Assembly (NCBI RefSeq): GCF_004802635.2
Contig: NZ_CP046053.1
Location: forward strand, 81,220 to 145,219
From: Methylocystis heyeri
Lineage (GTDB): Bacteria > Pseudomonadota > Alphaproteobacteria > Rhizobiales > Beijerinckiaceae
DNA: 64,000 nucleotides
Direction: 5' to 3'
The notes under the pieces are model-generated. The model saw nothing but the letters and a program-made list of their open reading frames with translations. It ran no database searches and had not been told where the DNA came from. Shown here in pieces: positions 42,454-51,767 of this stretch; within the stretch, counting starts at the first letter, position 1; every line of letters begins with the position of its first letter. The position numbers and the translations under genes were made by a program.

Positions 42454-43566
42454 TTATTTCTCTTCGTTGTTTCTTCGGTTGATTTCGCGCAGGTCTGCGG
42501 CGCGGGCGCCAATCAGCGCGCCCATGACCTGTTCGGCTGCGGGATCACTTCGCACCCCGCCTCCGGCGCCGCTTTGCACCGTGTTTTGCCCGGCCGCCGC
42601 ATTCCCGCCGGCGGACCGCAACCCCAACTGTCGAAGCGCCGCGCCGCCGAGGAACGCGCCGCCTATTGAAAGGCCCTGCCAGGCCATTCCAAATCCCATG
42701 CGCCTCCCCAAGGTGGCGGCGCTGTAATCGACGCCGGCCAGGGAATGACCGCCGGCGATCGAAGCCGCGATCGTCAGGGACATCGGCAGCATGGCGCTGC
42801 CCACGACGCACAGAACCAGGAAAGGCGCGACGTAGGTCATCGCCGACGAAATGTCGGTTACGCCCGCAAGATTGGCGATCGTTTGATTCATCAGCGTGAG
42901 AAGAAAGCCGAGAATCCCGTATACGATGACGGGCACGAGAGCGTATTGCGCGCAAGTCCGCAGCCATCCCGTGAACAGCGCCGAGGAGAAATCGAACAGC
43001 GCCATTGCGATGAACAGCGGCGCGAGACCCAGCAACAAAAACAGCGCAATCTTTCCCACCAGCACGTACAGAATAGCGATCGCGATGAAAATGATCGTCG
43101 CGATCATCAAGACGATCGCGAGAAGCGACAGGCCGATGGCCGCGCCCCACCCGCCCGAGGAGGCGATGGTTTTGCCCGCGTTCAAGGCGTTGGTCAAAAG
43201 CGTCGAAAGCGTCGAAGAGACGGAAGTTTCGGGCGTCCCGCAGTTCGAGCCGCCGACGCCTGTACAAACCGCCGACGCAACGCCGTCGGCGCCTCGCGTG
43301 AATGTGCCGACGACGATCGTGGAAAAGTCCGACCAGCCGAAGGCGAGGCTGTAAATCAAGGCGATGCGAACGATCCGCCAGATGAAGGCGCCCGCGGTCA
43401 ATGGCGCGCGCCCGTAGATCATTTCATAACCCCAGTAGGTGACGTAAATGGTGAGAGCGATCGTGAAGACCGGCAGCAGCCCTTGCGACAGGGATTGGTA
43501 GATTTGCTGGATGGCCGAAGCCGCCACACCATCCACCTTCTGGAAAAGCTGCGTGATGATGTCCAT
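42454..43566 (-). CDS. virB6: VirB6 polytopic membrane protein
   Basis: 370 residues with at least six hydrophobic segments, including LLPVFTIALTIYVTYWG, IVLMIATIIFIAIAILYVLVG and APFLVLCVVGSAMLPMSL. The central tryptophan/glycine-rich loop and the hydrophilic C-terminal tail agree with VirB6. It is an inner-membrane component of the DNA path. A small lipoprotein gene lies just upstream. Confidence 0.88.
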   Translation of the reverse strand: MDIITQLFQKVDGVAASAIQQIYQSLSQGLLPVFTIALTIYVTYWGYEMIYGRAPLTAGAFIWRIVRIALIYSLAFGWSDFSTIVVGTFTRGADGVASAVCTGVGGSNCGTPETSVSSTLSTLLTNALNAGKTIASSGGWGAAIGLSLLAIVLMIATIIFIAIAILYVLVGKIALFLLLGLAPLFIAMALFDFSSALFTGWLRTCAQYALVPVIVYGILGFLLTLMNQTIANLAGVTDISSAMTYVAPFLVLCVVGSAMLPMSLTIAASIAGGHSLAGVDYSAATLGRRMGFGMAWQGLSIGGAFLGGAALRQLGLRSAGGNAAAGQNTVQSGAGGGVRSDPAAEQVMGALIGARAADLREINRRNNEEK

Positions 43567-43584
43567 CAGGACCTTCCTTCGCTC

Positions 43585-43764
43585 TCAACGATTGACAGGA
43601 AGAAGCGGCCCGCAATCGCTCGCCGCGGCCAACGCCGATCCGGACCACCAGAGCGATGTGTCGCGATAGCAGGGCGCTACCAAATCCTTGTGCGCGCAAG
43701 CCGACAGACCCACGAATGCAACCGCGAGGGCGACGATCGCCGCCCTCCTCAAAACGTCCTTCAT
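43585..43764 (-). CDS. Small lipoprotein, VirB7-like or entry-exclusion type
   Basis: 59 residues beginning MKDVLRRAAIVALAVAFVGL with lipobox LSAC, so the mature protein starts at Cys23. The mature part (AHKDLVAPCYRDTSLWWSG) has two more Cys. GGAGG lies upstream. It is too short to stand out among longer antisense frames in this stretch. The position between virB5 and virB6 is where VirB7 or EexN-like lipoproteins are found. Sequence alone does not decide between them. Confidence 0.7.
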   Translation of the reverse strand: MKDVLRRAAIVALAVAFVGLSACAHKDLVAPCYRDTSLWWSGSALAAASDCGPLLPVNR

Positions 43765-43779
43765 TGCGGCCTCCTTCGA

Positions 43780-44505
43780 TCAATTCCCGGTGAGCGTCGC
43801 TTGCGCCGGGTTATAGGTCCACATCGTCGACAGCTTCGACTGCGCCGCGAGGTCTTGCTGTTGCTGCGCATTGAGCGCGGCGTTGGTCAGATTGACGGTT
43901 CCGATCAATTCATTGATCGTTTGTCCGTTTTGCGTGACCAATTGCGAGTTCTGGTCGATCGAGCCCTTGACGTCGGGCGCCGAGCCAATCTGACCGGCCC
44001 CGCTTTGGAACGCCGTGGAACGCGACGAGCCCGCCGTTTGCGCGCCGGCGACGGCGGCAGTCACGGCGGCGGCGGTATTCACCGCGCCCGTATAGGCGAG
44101 ATCGGTCGGGGTCGACGCCGAACTTGCGCCCGTCAGCGTCTTGACGAGATTGAGCCCGTTGATGATCGACGAGGCGATGGAGCCGAACGACCCGAGCCCC
44201 GCCATCGAAATTCCGCCGCCGCCGAGAAGCTGCGAAAGTCCCGGTAGGCTGGACATGGAGAAGCCGCCGCTCAAGCCGATCGACGAAAGATTCCCCGTCG
44301 AGCGGTTGCCGGTCACCGCCGCCAGCGTTTGCTGCGTATAATTCATGATCTGTTGATTGGTCTGCATGATCTGCGCGGTGTTCGCCGCGGTCTGCGTCGC
44401 CTGCGTCAACGTCGCGGTGTCGATCACCGGCACTTGCGCGCCCGCGCCTCCCGCATGGAGCAGCGCCGCCACTGCGATCGCAGAAACTATCGCCTTTCTC
44501 GCCAT
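43780..44505 (-). CDS. virB5: VirB5/TrbJ-like secreted T4SS protein
   Basis: 241 residues with a signal peptide (MARKAIVSAIAVAALLHAGGAGA) and a Gln/Asn/Thr-rich helical mature protein (QATQTAANTAQIMQTNQQIMNYTQQTL). A Gly/Ser-rich middle follows. Order between virB4 and virB6 and the helical composition fit the VirB5/TrbJ group of minor pilus subunits, though sequence similarity in this group is low. Confidence 0.7.
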   Translation of the reverse strand: MARKAIVSAIAVAALLHAGGAGAQVPVIDTATLTQATQTAANTAQIMQTNQQIMNYTQQTLAAVTGNRSTGNLSSIGLSGGFSMSSLPGLSQLLGGGGISMAGLGSFGSIASSIINGLNLVKTLTGASSASTPTDLAYTGAVNTAAAVTAAVAGAQTAGSSRSTAFQSGAGQIGSAPDVKGSIDQNSQLVTQNGQTINELIGTVNLTNAALNAQQQQDLAAQSKLSTMWTYNPAQATLTGN

Positions 44506-44529
44506 TGCCCTTTTCCTTGCTCTCTTGCG

Positions 44530-45225
44530 TTATTTCGTCCGCGGAGCCGCGACGACCACCGCGTTCGTGTCGGCGTTCTGTTGCGCGCCAATGAACGTCG
44601 CCGTATTGGCGCTGAACGTCAGCCCCATCGAGAGCAGGCTCGCGCCACTGGTCATGTTGACGCCCCGCTGGTTCACGAGTTGCGCTGTCACCGTCGCCAG
44701 CTGGATCACCTGGTTCCACAATGCGCCGTTGTTGGTTCGCGCCGTGCTGTTCTGATTCCACGCCGATTGCGTGAGCGCCAAAACACCCATCATCGTGCTC
44801 GCGGCCTGAGTGTTCGAATTGTTCGAACTCAGGGCGTTCGGCACGGCGCCCAAGGACGCGACGGTCTGAGCCACGGTTTTGAGATTGATGGCTCCCGCGC
44901 TTTGGCCGCCGCCCGGCGCAACCATCAGCACCTGACTGAAATCGACGCCCGAAACCTGTCCGCCGGATGGCGCGGTGACGCCGGTCCCGGAAACCACGGT
45001 CGATCCCGCGCTCGGCACACCCGACGGGCCGGGAGTGTTGACGCTCTGCCGAATGCCTTGCGAAGGCTGCTGGGTTTGCTGCTTATAGACCCGCGCCTTC
45101 GTCATGCAGTCGGAAATGCTCTTTTCCGTCGTCTCCCGCGGGGCGTCTGTTACGGGAATGTCCGCCCTGGCGCTCTGCCCAACGCAAACGCCAGCGAGTG
45201 CAAAAAGGATCGCTTTACGCCTCAT
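44530..45225 (-). CDS. Secreted T4SS-associated protein of unknown function
   Basis: 231 residues from the ATG at 45225 with signal peptide MRRKAILFALAGVCVGQSARA. The mature part is rich in Ser, Gly, Asn and Thr, with helical stretches such as QVIQLATVTAQLVNQRG. It overlaps the virB4 end by 11 bp. No family recognised; it may be a second pilus-tip or periplasmic subunit. Longer starts to 45336 lie inside virB4. Confidence 0.65.
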   Translation of the reverse strand: MRRKAILFALAGVCVGQSARADIPVTDAPRETTEKSISDCMTKARVYKQQTQQPSQGIRQSVNTPGPSGVPSAGSTVVSGTGVTAPSGGQVSGVDFSQVLMVAPGGGQSAGAINLKTVAQTVASLGAVPNALSSNNSNTQAASTMMGVLALTQSAWNQNSTARTNNGALWNQVIQLATVTAQLVNQRGVNMTSGASLLSMGLTFSANTATFIGAQQNADTNAVVVAAPRTK

Positions 45226-47650
45226 GCGCCGCCTCCCGTGACGATTGCCTCCAATTGCAGAAAAGCGGGACCCACACGCGCGGATCGTCACCCACCCTCG
45301 CGCGAAGCTCTTCGCATTCCTGAACGCTGTCCACATTGCCGGACAGCACTTTCACCATGTCGAGCAGGCTCGAAAGATCGAGCCGTGCAATCACGGAATC
45401 CTGGTCGTGCTTGATGAGAAACTGGCGCGAGTCGGGATGGGTGTTCACGACCCATTCGAACTCGCGCTCCGAAAGCTTGAAGCCGTCGACGTAGCTCAAC
45501 TCGTCCGCTTTGGGATTGGGGAAGAAAATGTTCGTCGGCGTTTGTTCGAGCAGCGTATGGCCCATCGGCGAAGAGATGATGTCTTTTGCCGATTGCGTGC
45601 CGAAGCCGACGATTCCGTTGAGCTTGCGGATCGTTTTCAGCTTATCGTTCAAGAAGCCGGAGAACTTGTCGTCGGAGAGAATTTTCCAGCCTTCGTCGAT
45701 GAAGAGCATCATCGGCGTGCCGTCCATCATGCTTTCAATGCGATGGAAAATGTAACCGAGCGCCGCCGTGCGAATATCGTCGTCGTCGAGCACCTTCGTC
45801 ATGTCGAAACCGAAAATGCCGTTCGTCGCCGTCCAGGCGTCCACTCGATTGTTGAACAGCCAGCCGCGCGCCTTCGTCCACACTTCGAAGCGCGACCCCA
45901 AATCTTCCTGCCCCAGACGCTCGGAGCCTCGCAGCAGTTGCGTCACGTCGGCGAAACACCGCTCCCGCATCGGAACGCCGAAAATCTGCTCGACCGCGCC
46001 CTCAACGATCTTGATTTGCTGTGCGCCGAGATCGGAACCGCCCTGAGGCCGAACCATGAATTTTATCAGGTCTTCGAGAAACTTCCGGTCCTCCGCGCTT
46101 CCCGGGAGTTGCAGCGGATTGAAGCCCGTAGGCGTTCCCGGTGAGAGAACCTCGTAGCTTCCTCCCATCGCACGGATGAGTGGATCGGCGCCGCGGTCCT
46201 TGTCGAAGAACGCCACGCGCGGCCGCGGATGGACGCGCATCGCTTGACAGAGCAGGAAACCGAGTCCCACCGTCTTGCCGGAGCCCGTCGGCCCCGTGAC
46301 AGTGAAGTTGCCGACTTGGCGACGATGAAAATTGAAAAAGTATGGGGTTTGGCTCGTCGTCTCCAAAATGGAGATCGCCGGTCCCCACCGATTGCCGTCT
46401 TTCTTGCCCACGGCGAAATTGTGCAGCGACGCGAAGGCCACGAAGTTTCGGGAGGAAATCAGCGAGCGCCGCGCGATGTAACTGAAATTCCCCGGAAGCT
46501 GCGCCCAAAAGCATGGCTCCGCATTCATGTCCTCGCGCACTACGATCGTCCCGAAATTTTGCAGCTCTTGCGTTACTTCTTGAACGCATTTTTCGAGATC
46601 GCGCAGACGGCGGCCGAGCGCGCACACGGTCAGATGATGATAGCCGAGCACCGTTTGGCCCGTGACCAGTTCGTTGCGCGCGATGTTTATGGCCGTCTCG
46701 ACCGCGGTTCCCTTCTCGTCGGAGGCGGCGATCTGGCGCTCGACTTTCGCCACATGCGACATCACCGGCGCGCGGTCTTCGAGTGCGAAGGACTGCGAAA
46801 CGATCATTTCGTGCGGAACGCGCAACAGTCCGTCCAACATCCCGGCGCCCGTATAGGCCGGATATTCGCGAATCGACAGCATGCCGCCAAAGCGCGCTTC
46901 GCTTTGCGTGCCGCCGCGGAATTCGAGCGCCTTTTTGCCGAAGGTAATCCGCTTCGTCGGCAGATATTCGTCGAGGCCCATGCGCGGGAGCGCCATCGAC
47001 AGCGGCGTCCCGCCGTTGAGCAACAGCGCCAGAAACTCGCCGATTTCAGTACAGACGACGCCCTCGCGCATCGCGCAGCCCAGCACGCGCGCGCCATAGC
47101 TCGCCATTTCCTTGCAGTAATTGCCGACCGTGTCGCGCAACTCCCGCTTGGCCTCCGCCTGCAATTCAGCCGGATCGACACCCATTCCCTTACGAAAGAA
47201 ATTTGTGGCTTTGTCGGCCATGCCGACCTTGCCTTGAAAGCCGCGGCGAATGATCGTGACGTAGAGATCGTTCACGAACATGCGCTTGTGAACCTGTGTC
47301 TCCATGTAGCGGCGGTTCAACTCGGCGCAGAAGAAATTGTCGAAGTCGCCGCCGATTTCCGGCGTCACTTCACGGCGAACGATATGCGACCACACCGCAA
47401 AGCGGCTGTCGTTCATCGAACGAACGATCGTGTTGCGACTGGACAGCCGCATGTCGATTTCCACCTGATCGGCGGTTTGAAAGCAAAAGCCCCCGACCTT
47501 GACGACCATCATGAAGTGGCCTTCCTTGGTCTTGAGCATGTCCTCTTCGACGTGACGCATGTAGGGAACGTGCTGTGCGACGGATGCTTCCCGCGCATCC
47601 GTACGCCCAAACGTCATAGAGTTCAGAATGTGCTTCGCCAGCCTGGCCAT
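45215..47650 (-). CDS. virB4: VirB4 ATPase
   Basis: 811 residues from the ATG at 47650, which has GGAGGAAAG upstream; a TTG at 47662 is less likely. The VirB4/CagE N-terminal domain is followed by Walker A GPTGSGKT, Walker B MMLFIDEGWKIL and the VirB4 motif FGTQSAKDIISS. It is the main energiser of pilus biogenesis, located at the inner membrane. A 493-aa frame on the opposite strand is a shadow. Confidence 0.93.
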   Translation of the reverse strand: MARLAKHILNSMTFGRTDAREASVAQHVPYMRHVEEDMLKTKEGHFMMVVKVGGFCFQTADQVEIDMRLSSRNTIVRSMNDSRFAVWSHIVRREVTPEIGGDFDNFFCAELNRRYMETQVHKRMFVNDLYVTIIRRGFQGKVGMADKATNFFRKGMGVDPAELQAEAKRELRDTVGNYCKEMASYGARVLGCAMREGVVCTEIGEFLALLLNGGTPLSMALPRMGLDEYLPTKRITFGKKALEFRGGTQSEARFGGMLSIREYPAYTGAGMLDGLLRVPHEMIVSQSFALEDRAPVMSHVAKVERQIAASDEKGTAVETAINIARNELVTGQTVLGYHHLTVCALGRRLRDLEKCVQEVTQELQNFGTIVVREDMNAEPCFWAQLPGNFSYIARRSLISSRNFVAFASLHNFAVGKKDGNRWGPAISILETTSQTPYFFNFHRRQVGNFTVTGPTGSGKTVGLGFLLCQAMRVHPRPRVAFFDKDRGADPLIRAMGGSYEVLSPGTPTGFNPLQLPGSAEDRKFLEDLIKFMVRPQGGSDLGAQQIKIVEGAVEQIFGVPMRERCFADVTQLLRGSERLGQEDLGSRFEVWTKARGWLFNNRVDAWTATNGIFGFDMTKVLDDDDIRTAALGYIFHRIESMMDGTPMMLFIDEGWKILSDDKFSGFLNDKLKTIRKLNGIVGFGTQSAKDIISSPMGHTLLEQTPTNIFFPNPKADELSYVDGFKLSEREFEWVVNTHPDSRQFLIKHDQDSVIARLDLSSLLDMVKVLSGNVDSVQECEELRARVGDDPRVWVPLFCNWRQSSREAAHEA

Positions 47651-47663
47651 TCTTTCCTCCAAT

Positions 47664-47957
47664 TCACGGTTTGTAAGAGTCGCCGCCCCAAAAGCGATGG
47701 TTGCGCGTGACGGGGCATTTGCCGAAGCGAACCAGGATAATGTCCACGAAGCGATTGTCCCTTACGGTCAAGGCGTATGCGATGCCGTGGATCGGGATCA
47801 CCAGCAGGAACATCAGCAGGTTTTTCGTGTTGATGAAGATCAGCACGACGATGCAAAACTCCATCACGAAGAGCGTGTATGGAATCCCCACCATCATGGG
47901 CGGCCGAGTTAGGCCACCCACGAGAGGATCGAGGCGAGGTTGCGCCTGTGCACGCAT
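47664..47957 (-). CDS. virB3: VirB3 membrane protein
   Basis: 97 residues. LVGGLTRPPMMVGIPYTLF is the VirB3 N-terminal signature, followed by two adjacent TM segments (FCIVVLIFINT, LLMFLLVIPIHGIAYAL) and a short cytoplasmic tail. It lies between virB2 and virB4 as expected. Confidence 0.9.
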   Translation of the reverse strand: MRAQAQPRLDPLVGGLTRPPMMVGIPYTLFVMEFCIVVLIFINTKNLLMFLLVIPIHGIAYALTVRDNRFVDIILVRFGKCPVTRNHRFWGGDSYKP

Positions 47958-48278
47958 TCAGCCGCCACCCATTCCGGAGGTGAGTGACTGGACGATCTGC
48001 GCGGCGCCGAAAATCAGGGCGACACCGATCACGACGGAAAAGCACCAGGACCAAGGAATGCGCGAGGTCAAAGCCAGGAATCCGACCGCCGCCACCGCGA
48101 CGGTCGCCGCGGTCGTCGCGAACGTGCCCGTCATGAAGGTGAGCACGCTGGTCAGAGCCGTGTTCAGTGGCTGAAACGTAGAGCCAGTCGCCCAGGCTGC
48201 GTCCGAACTCGTCAATACCGCGAGCATCGCCAGCGCAGCGATCACCCAAGCGACCTTCGACAGACTCATGCGTTTCAT
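47958..48278 (-). CDS. virB2: VirB2 pilin
   Basis: 106 residues from the ATG at 48278. A long signal segment (VAWVIAALAMLAVLTSSDAAWA) is followed by the small mature pilin with two hydrophobic helices (FATTAATVAVAAVGFLALTS, FSVVIGVALIFGAAQIV). It overlaps virB1 by 4 bp and ends 1 bp before virB3 begins. Major pilus subunit. Confidence 0.9.
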   Translation of the reverse strand: MKRMSLSKVAWVIAALAMLAVLTSSDAAWATGSTFQPLNTALTSVLTFMTGTFATTAATVAVAAVGFLALTSRIPWSWCFSVVIGVALIFGAAQIVQSLTSGMGGG

Positions 48279-48994
48279 CGACCGTCTCCTTCCTCGTCGG
48301 AACTCACGTAAAGAACCGAACCGCCTATCCATTGCTGGCCCTTGTACGGCTCGGGCTTTGAAGTGGGAGCGCGCGAGACTTCCTGCAGCGGGGAACCATC
48401 CGTTGCGCGTCTCGCCGCGCTTTTCCCGCGGCGAACCGTCAACTCGCCGAGCCCGTAATATTTGTTGGTGACGGAGGCGACGTAGCGCACTGTTTCCGCG
48501 TTCGGCGGTACGCCGTTCGACCTGTAGACGCGCTCGCTACCCGCGTTGTAAGCCGCCGCGACCAGCATCAGATTGCCCTGAAACTGCGCCATCAGATCTT
48601 TGAGGAAGGCCACGCCGCCAGTTACGTTCTCCACCGGGTTGCATATGTCCTTGACGCCGTACTGAGCTGCGGTGGCCGGCATCAGCTGCATTGGACCACG
48701 GGCGCCCTTCGGCGAGTTGACCTGCTCGCCATCCGTCGATTCTTGATTGAGGATTGCGAGCGCCGCCTTTTCGTCGACGCCCTGCTTTCGCGCTTCCTGC
48801 CTGACGAGATCGCGCAAACTGGCCGCGTCCATCCACGCCGAACATTCCGGCTGGGCCGCGGGAGTTTTCTCGGGCGCTTGGCGCCTGACCACCACCGTTC
48901 GTCCGCGCTCCCTGAGGACGCCCGGCTCGGCTTCTTCTCCGTGAGCGCTGGCTGTCCAAGAGGCCGCCAAGGCAAAAACCAGTGCGTAGCGCAT
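48275..48994 (-). CDS. virB1: VirB1 lytic transglycosylase
   Basis: 239 residues with a signal peptide (MRYALVFALAASWTASAHG). The SLT domain shows ILNQESTDG (catalytic Glu), SPKGARGPMQLMPATAAQYG and VAAAYNAGSERV. It cuts peptidoglycan to let the secretion channel assemble. It is the first gene of the minus-strand operon; the 19-bp regulon motif lies 37 bp upstream. Confidence 0.92.
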   Translation of the reverse strand: MRYALVFALAASWTASAHGEEAEPGVLRERGRTVVVRRQAPEKTPAAQPECSAWMDAASLRDLVRQEARKQGVDEKAALAILNQESTDGEQVNSPKGARGPMQLMPATAAQYGVKDICNPVENVTGGVAFLKDLMAQFQGNLMLVAAAYNAGSERVYRSNGVPPNAETVRYVASVTNKYYGLGELTVRRGKSAARRATDGSPLQEVSRAPTSKPEPYKGQQWIGGSVLYVSSDEEGDGR

Positions 48995-49030
48995 GGGTGG
49001 AAATCCTTTGTCGATCCCTCCCTAACCAAA

Positions 49031-49049
49031 TTATATTGCAATGGCAATA
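49031..49049 (+). promoter_or_regulatory. Regulon operator, virB copy
   Basis: TTATATTGCAATGGCAATA, containing the palindrome TATTGC-N4-GCAATA. It lies between the divergent virB1 and the membrane-protein gene at 49143, so it could control both. Further AT-rich half sites follow to 49062. Confidence 0.65.
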
Positions 49050-49142
49050 GCGATGTAATATATGAAAATGAATGGCCTATGCAGGGAATGCGGTCTCTCC
49101 CGGGAGGCAACTTATTACCTCGGCTCGGCTTTGGAGGAGAAA

Positions 49143-49502
49143 ATGCGATCTTGCTCGCACCGCGAGTTCGAAATCATCGAGGCGGAAAATTTTGCGCGCG
49201 CGAGCGGCTCATCGGGGCTCTATCCGGCGGTCCTGTCGGTCTGGGGCATCGTGGCCTTCGTCGTCATCGTGGATTGGCTCGACACCTCGGCCGTCCAGAT
49301 CTTCGGCTACGTCCTTTATCCGCTGGAATACGTCATCAACAGCGTGCTGTTCCCGCATGCCGTGACCCAGCTTCACGGCAACGCAACCGCGCTTCTGATT
49401 CTCATCCCGACGCTCGGGATGTTCTTTGTTGGCGTGGCCGCCATTCGTCACGTCGCCGAGGGCGGCCGCAGAGCGCTCCAATTCCTTCGCCGGACTCGCT
49501 GA
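49143..49502 (+). CDS. Small membrane protein
   Basis: 119 residues from the ATG at 49143, directly preceded by GGAGGAG. TM segments: LSVWGIVAFVVIVDWL and ATALLILIPTLGMFFVGVAAI, with a probable third around IFGYVLYPLEYVI. No family recognised. It heads the plus-strand exported-protein cluster divergent from virB1 and overlaps the next gene by 1 bp. Longer starts at 49062 lack a comparable binding site. Confidence 0.65.
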   Translation: MRSCSHREFEIIEAENFARASGSSGLYPAVLSVWGIVAFVVIVDWLDTSAVQIFGYVLYPLEYVINSVLFPHAVTQLHGNATALLILIPTLGMFFVGVAAIRHVAEGGRRALQFLRRTR

Positions 49503-50167
49503 TGCGCTCTTCGATCTTCGCTCTTGGAGCCGCTCTCGCCGTCGGGGCCATTCCGTCAGCCCAGCCCTTCGCGCAGCTCGCGACGATGCCCCCAACGCCG
49601 TCGCAAAATCCGCAGTTCACATCGGACCCAGAGGCGTGGCGCCCGGTGGCGCATTACGACCTCGCCTTGCCAACCGGCGAAGCAGAAGCCTACGCCTCGA
49701 TTTGGCAAGACCGCCTCGACGAGAGCAACGGCAAGCCGCCCCCTGCACTGCTCCCAGGCCAGAAGCCGAACCCCGCGATGAGCTACGTCGTTGGCAATCG
49801 CGGCGCATCCGAGTGGAACTTCTCGATCTATTTCCAAAGCAAGCTCGTCGTGCTCACCGTGCTTCACACTCCGCACGTCTGCACCGACGAATATCCGTCG
49901 CCGTCGCTCGCCGCTAAAATCAAAGTCTGCCCCATGCGGCTCGTCACCTTCGAGGGCGATCACTACTCGATCATCGACGGCGCGGCCTGCTTCCTTCTGA
50001 AAACCGGGGAAGGCCCGATCGAGGATTCGACGGCGACCACGACGCTCGTTTCCTACGATGTAAATGTGCGCGCGTTCAAAATTCGCTACACGGTATCACA
50101 TACCGACATCGCACAGTGTGCTCAAACCGTTCTCTTGCATCCAGCCGATGTCGGAGTCGCGAAATAG
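49502..50167 (+). CDS. Exported hypothetical protein
   Basis: 221 residues with an Ala-rich signal peptide (MRSSIFALGAALAVGAIPSA). The mature protein has DPEAWRPVAHYDLALPTGEAE and four Cys in the central part (PHVCTDEY, KVCPMR, AACFLL, AQCAQT), suggesting disulfides in the periplasm. No domain known to me. Its start overlaps the upstream stop by 1 bp (ATG at 49502), consistent with an operon of T4SS accessory genes. Confidence 0.6.
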   Translation: MRSSIFALGAALAVGAIPSAQPFAQLATMPPTPSQNPQFTSDPEAWRPVAHYDLALPTGEAEAYASIWQDRLDESNGKPPPALLPGQKPNPAMSYVVGNRGASEWNFSIYFQSKLVVLTVLHTPHVCTDEYPSPSLAAKIKVCPMRLVTFEGDHYSIIDGAACFLLKTGEGPIEDSTATTTLVSYDVNVRAFKIRYTVSHTDIAQCAQTVLLHPADVGVAK

Positions 50168-50392
50168 GTCATCCATCCGAGCTCGAGGATCGAGGATTTC
50201 CCCCATGTCAGCTCTTCGCTTTTTTCCGTGACGAAAATTGCGGACGACTCAACGGCAGGCGACGGCTGGCCGCGTCAAGGGTTCGCTCCACTCGAGTGTT
50301 CCGCACAACCCCTGGCGCCGCCTTTCGCCCTCAGTCTTTGCCGCCTGTCTGAGCGCGCCAAAAAAGTTTGCGCGCGCGCGAACGAGAAAATT

Positions 50393-50959
50393 ATGAGGCT
50401 ATCAAAAACGCTCTTCATTCTTGTTTCTGCGCTCCTCGTCGTCCGCCCGGCTCTCGCGGAGCAGCAGCCGACAATCGAACATCGCTTGCTCGCGGAAACG
50501 ATCTCACTGACGGCGAACCCCGCGACGAATCCTCAACTGCAAATTTGGCGCGACCAGATTCCGGGTCTGCTCAAATTTCAAAGGCGCCTCCAAACCCAGC
50601 CGGGCATGCACGACGTCCCTCTGGTTGCGGAGGTTTTCACCGTGACCGTTGAGATTCAGGGGCATACCTACATAGTTTCGGCAATCAACAACAACTGCTC
50701 GAACACCGGCCTGCCCAACTCGAGATTTTGCCCTGCTCGCCTGGTCGAACTTCGCAATAGCGGCACACGGCTCATCAGCGAACTCCCCAATTTTCTCGTT
50801 TCCTCCCTTCGCGGCGTCAAAGGCTACGACGCTGCCTCAAACGCGCAAAAGCAATATCAAACCATCGTTTCGCTCAATCCGGCGACTCGCACGCTCTCCT
50901 TCTTCGACGTCTATGACGGCGTGCGCTCCGACATGAACCTCACCGTGCCTCTAAATTGA
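50393..50959 (+). CDS. Exported hypothetical protein
   Basis: 188 residues from the ATG at 50393, with a signal peptide (MRLSKTLFILVSALLVVRPALA). The mature part includes VEIQGHTYIVSAINNNCSN and RFCPARLVELRN, giving two Cys. It resembles the preceding protein in size, export and Cys pattern (..CP.RLV..), so the two may be distant paralogues. A 225-bp spacer (50168-50392) precedes it and holds nothing clear. Confidence 0.6.
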   Translation: MRLSKTLFILVSALLVVRPALAEQQPTIEHRLLAETISLTANPATNPQLQIWRDQIPGLLKFQRRLQTQPGMHDVPLVAEVFTVTVEIQGHTYIVSAINNNCSNTGLPNSRFCPARLVELRNSGTRLISELPNFLVSSLRGVKGYDAASNAQKQYQTIVSLNPATRTLSFFDVYDGVRSDMNLTVPLN

Positions 50960-50979
50960 AATCTCGATCGGAGACGACG

Positions 50980-51750
50980 ATGCGCCTCGGAACGCTCGCA
51001 GCCGCCGTGGCGGCATATTTTCTTTCGACGAACTCGGCCTTTGCCTATCTCCAAGCCGGCTGCGCAAATCAGCAGTACTCTGCTGCACAAATATCCCAAG
51101 CAATTCAAAATTCCCCCTATGCAAGCCAAGCGCTCAAAAGCAGTTCGTGCACCTTTGGCGGCGCCGGCATCGCCGAATCAGGTGGAAACACATGCGAGAG
51201 CAACGGCAATAATTTCGGCGTCCTTCAGCTCACCAGTTCCAATCTTCCTGCTGGTACGAGCTCCAGCCAGTACCTAAACTCATCACTCCAAACTCAAGTC
51301 GACACCTGGGCCAAGCAGGTCGGCAATTCCAACACATCGGGCGCATATCAAACCCTGGCCAACAACGGTCAAGTCGGCGGGTATAATGTGACCCCCGGCA
51401 CGCTAGCGGCCTGTTTCCAATTCGGTCCGCTCATCTGCAAAAACGATGTCGCAGCGCTGCAAGGCGGAGGCGCATGTCCAACCTCCGGAAATGGCGGCGT
51501 CATCGCCACCGGCGCCACGCTGCGCAATGGCACGGCGAATCTCGATGGCAATGGGCAAAGCATTTGTTCCTGGGGCAAAGCCATACAAAACAAAATCAAT
51601 CAGGCTGCCTCCACCTGTCAAAACGGCGGGACGACGACCCCCACCAACAATGGCGGGACCAATTGTCCCGGCAGCGGCGCGAACCCCGGCGGCGTCATAT
51701 CGCCCAGCCCCGGTAACGCGCCCGTCAACCTTCCCGCCAGCGTCGCTTGA
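50980..51750 (+). CDS. Exported lysozyme-like protein with Gly/Asn-rich tail
   Basis: 256 residues from the ATG at 50980. After a signal peptide (MRLGTLAAAVAAYFLSTNSA) comes a domain with GIAESGG-(N)-NNFGVLQLTS, the Glu and Gly-Val-Leu-Gln pattern of transglycosylase or lysozyme-fold proteins. A low-complexity Gly/Asn/Pro/Thr tail follows (GGTTTPTNNGGTNCPG). It may be a second peptidoglycan-active protein of the transfer apparatus besides VirB1. Confidence 0.55.
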   Translation: MRLGTLAAAVAAYFLSTNSAFAYLQAGCANQQYSAAQISQAIQNSPYASQALKSSSCTFGGAGIAESGGNTCESNGNNFGVLQLTSSNLPAGTSSSQYLNSSLQTQVDTWAKQVGNSNTSGAYQTLANNGQVGGYNVTPGTLAACFQFGPLICKNDVAALQGGGACPTSGNGGVIATGATLRNGTANLDGNGQSICSWGKAIQNKINQAASTCQNGGTTTPTNNGGTNCPGSGANPGGVISPSPGNAPVNLPASVA

Positions 51751-51767
51751 ACCCGAGGGCCGCACCA

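Noticed and set aside
42745..44247. 500-aa open frame on the plus strand
   Set aside because: Antisense to virB6, the lipoprotein and virB5; composition is dominated by Arg/Asp/Gln typical of reverse-frame translation.
46229..47710. 493-aa open frame on the plus strand
   Set aside because: Antisense to virB4, which has clear Walker motifs; the frame has no recognisable domain.
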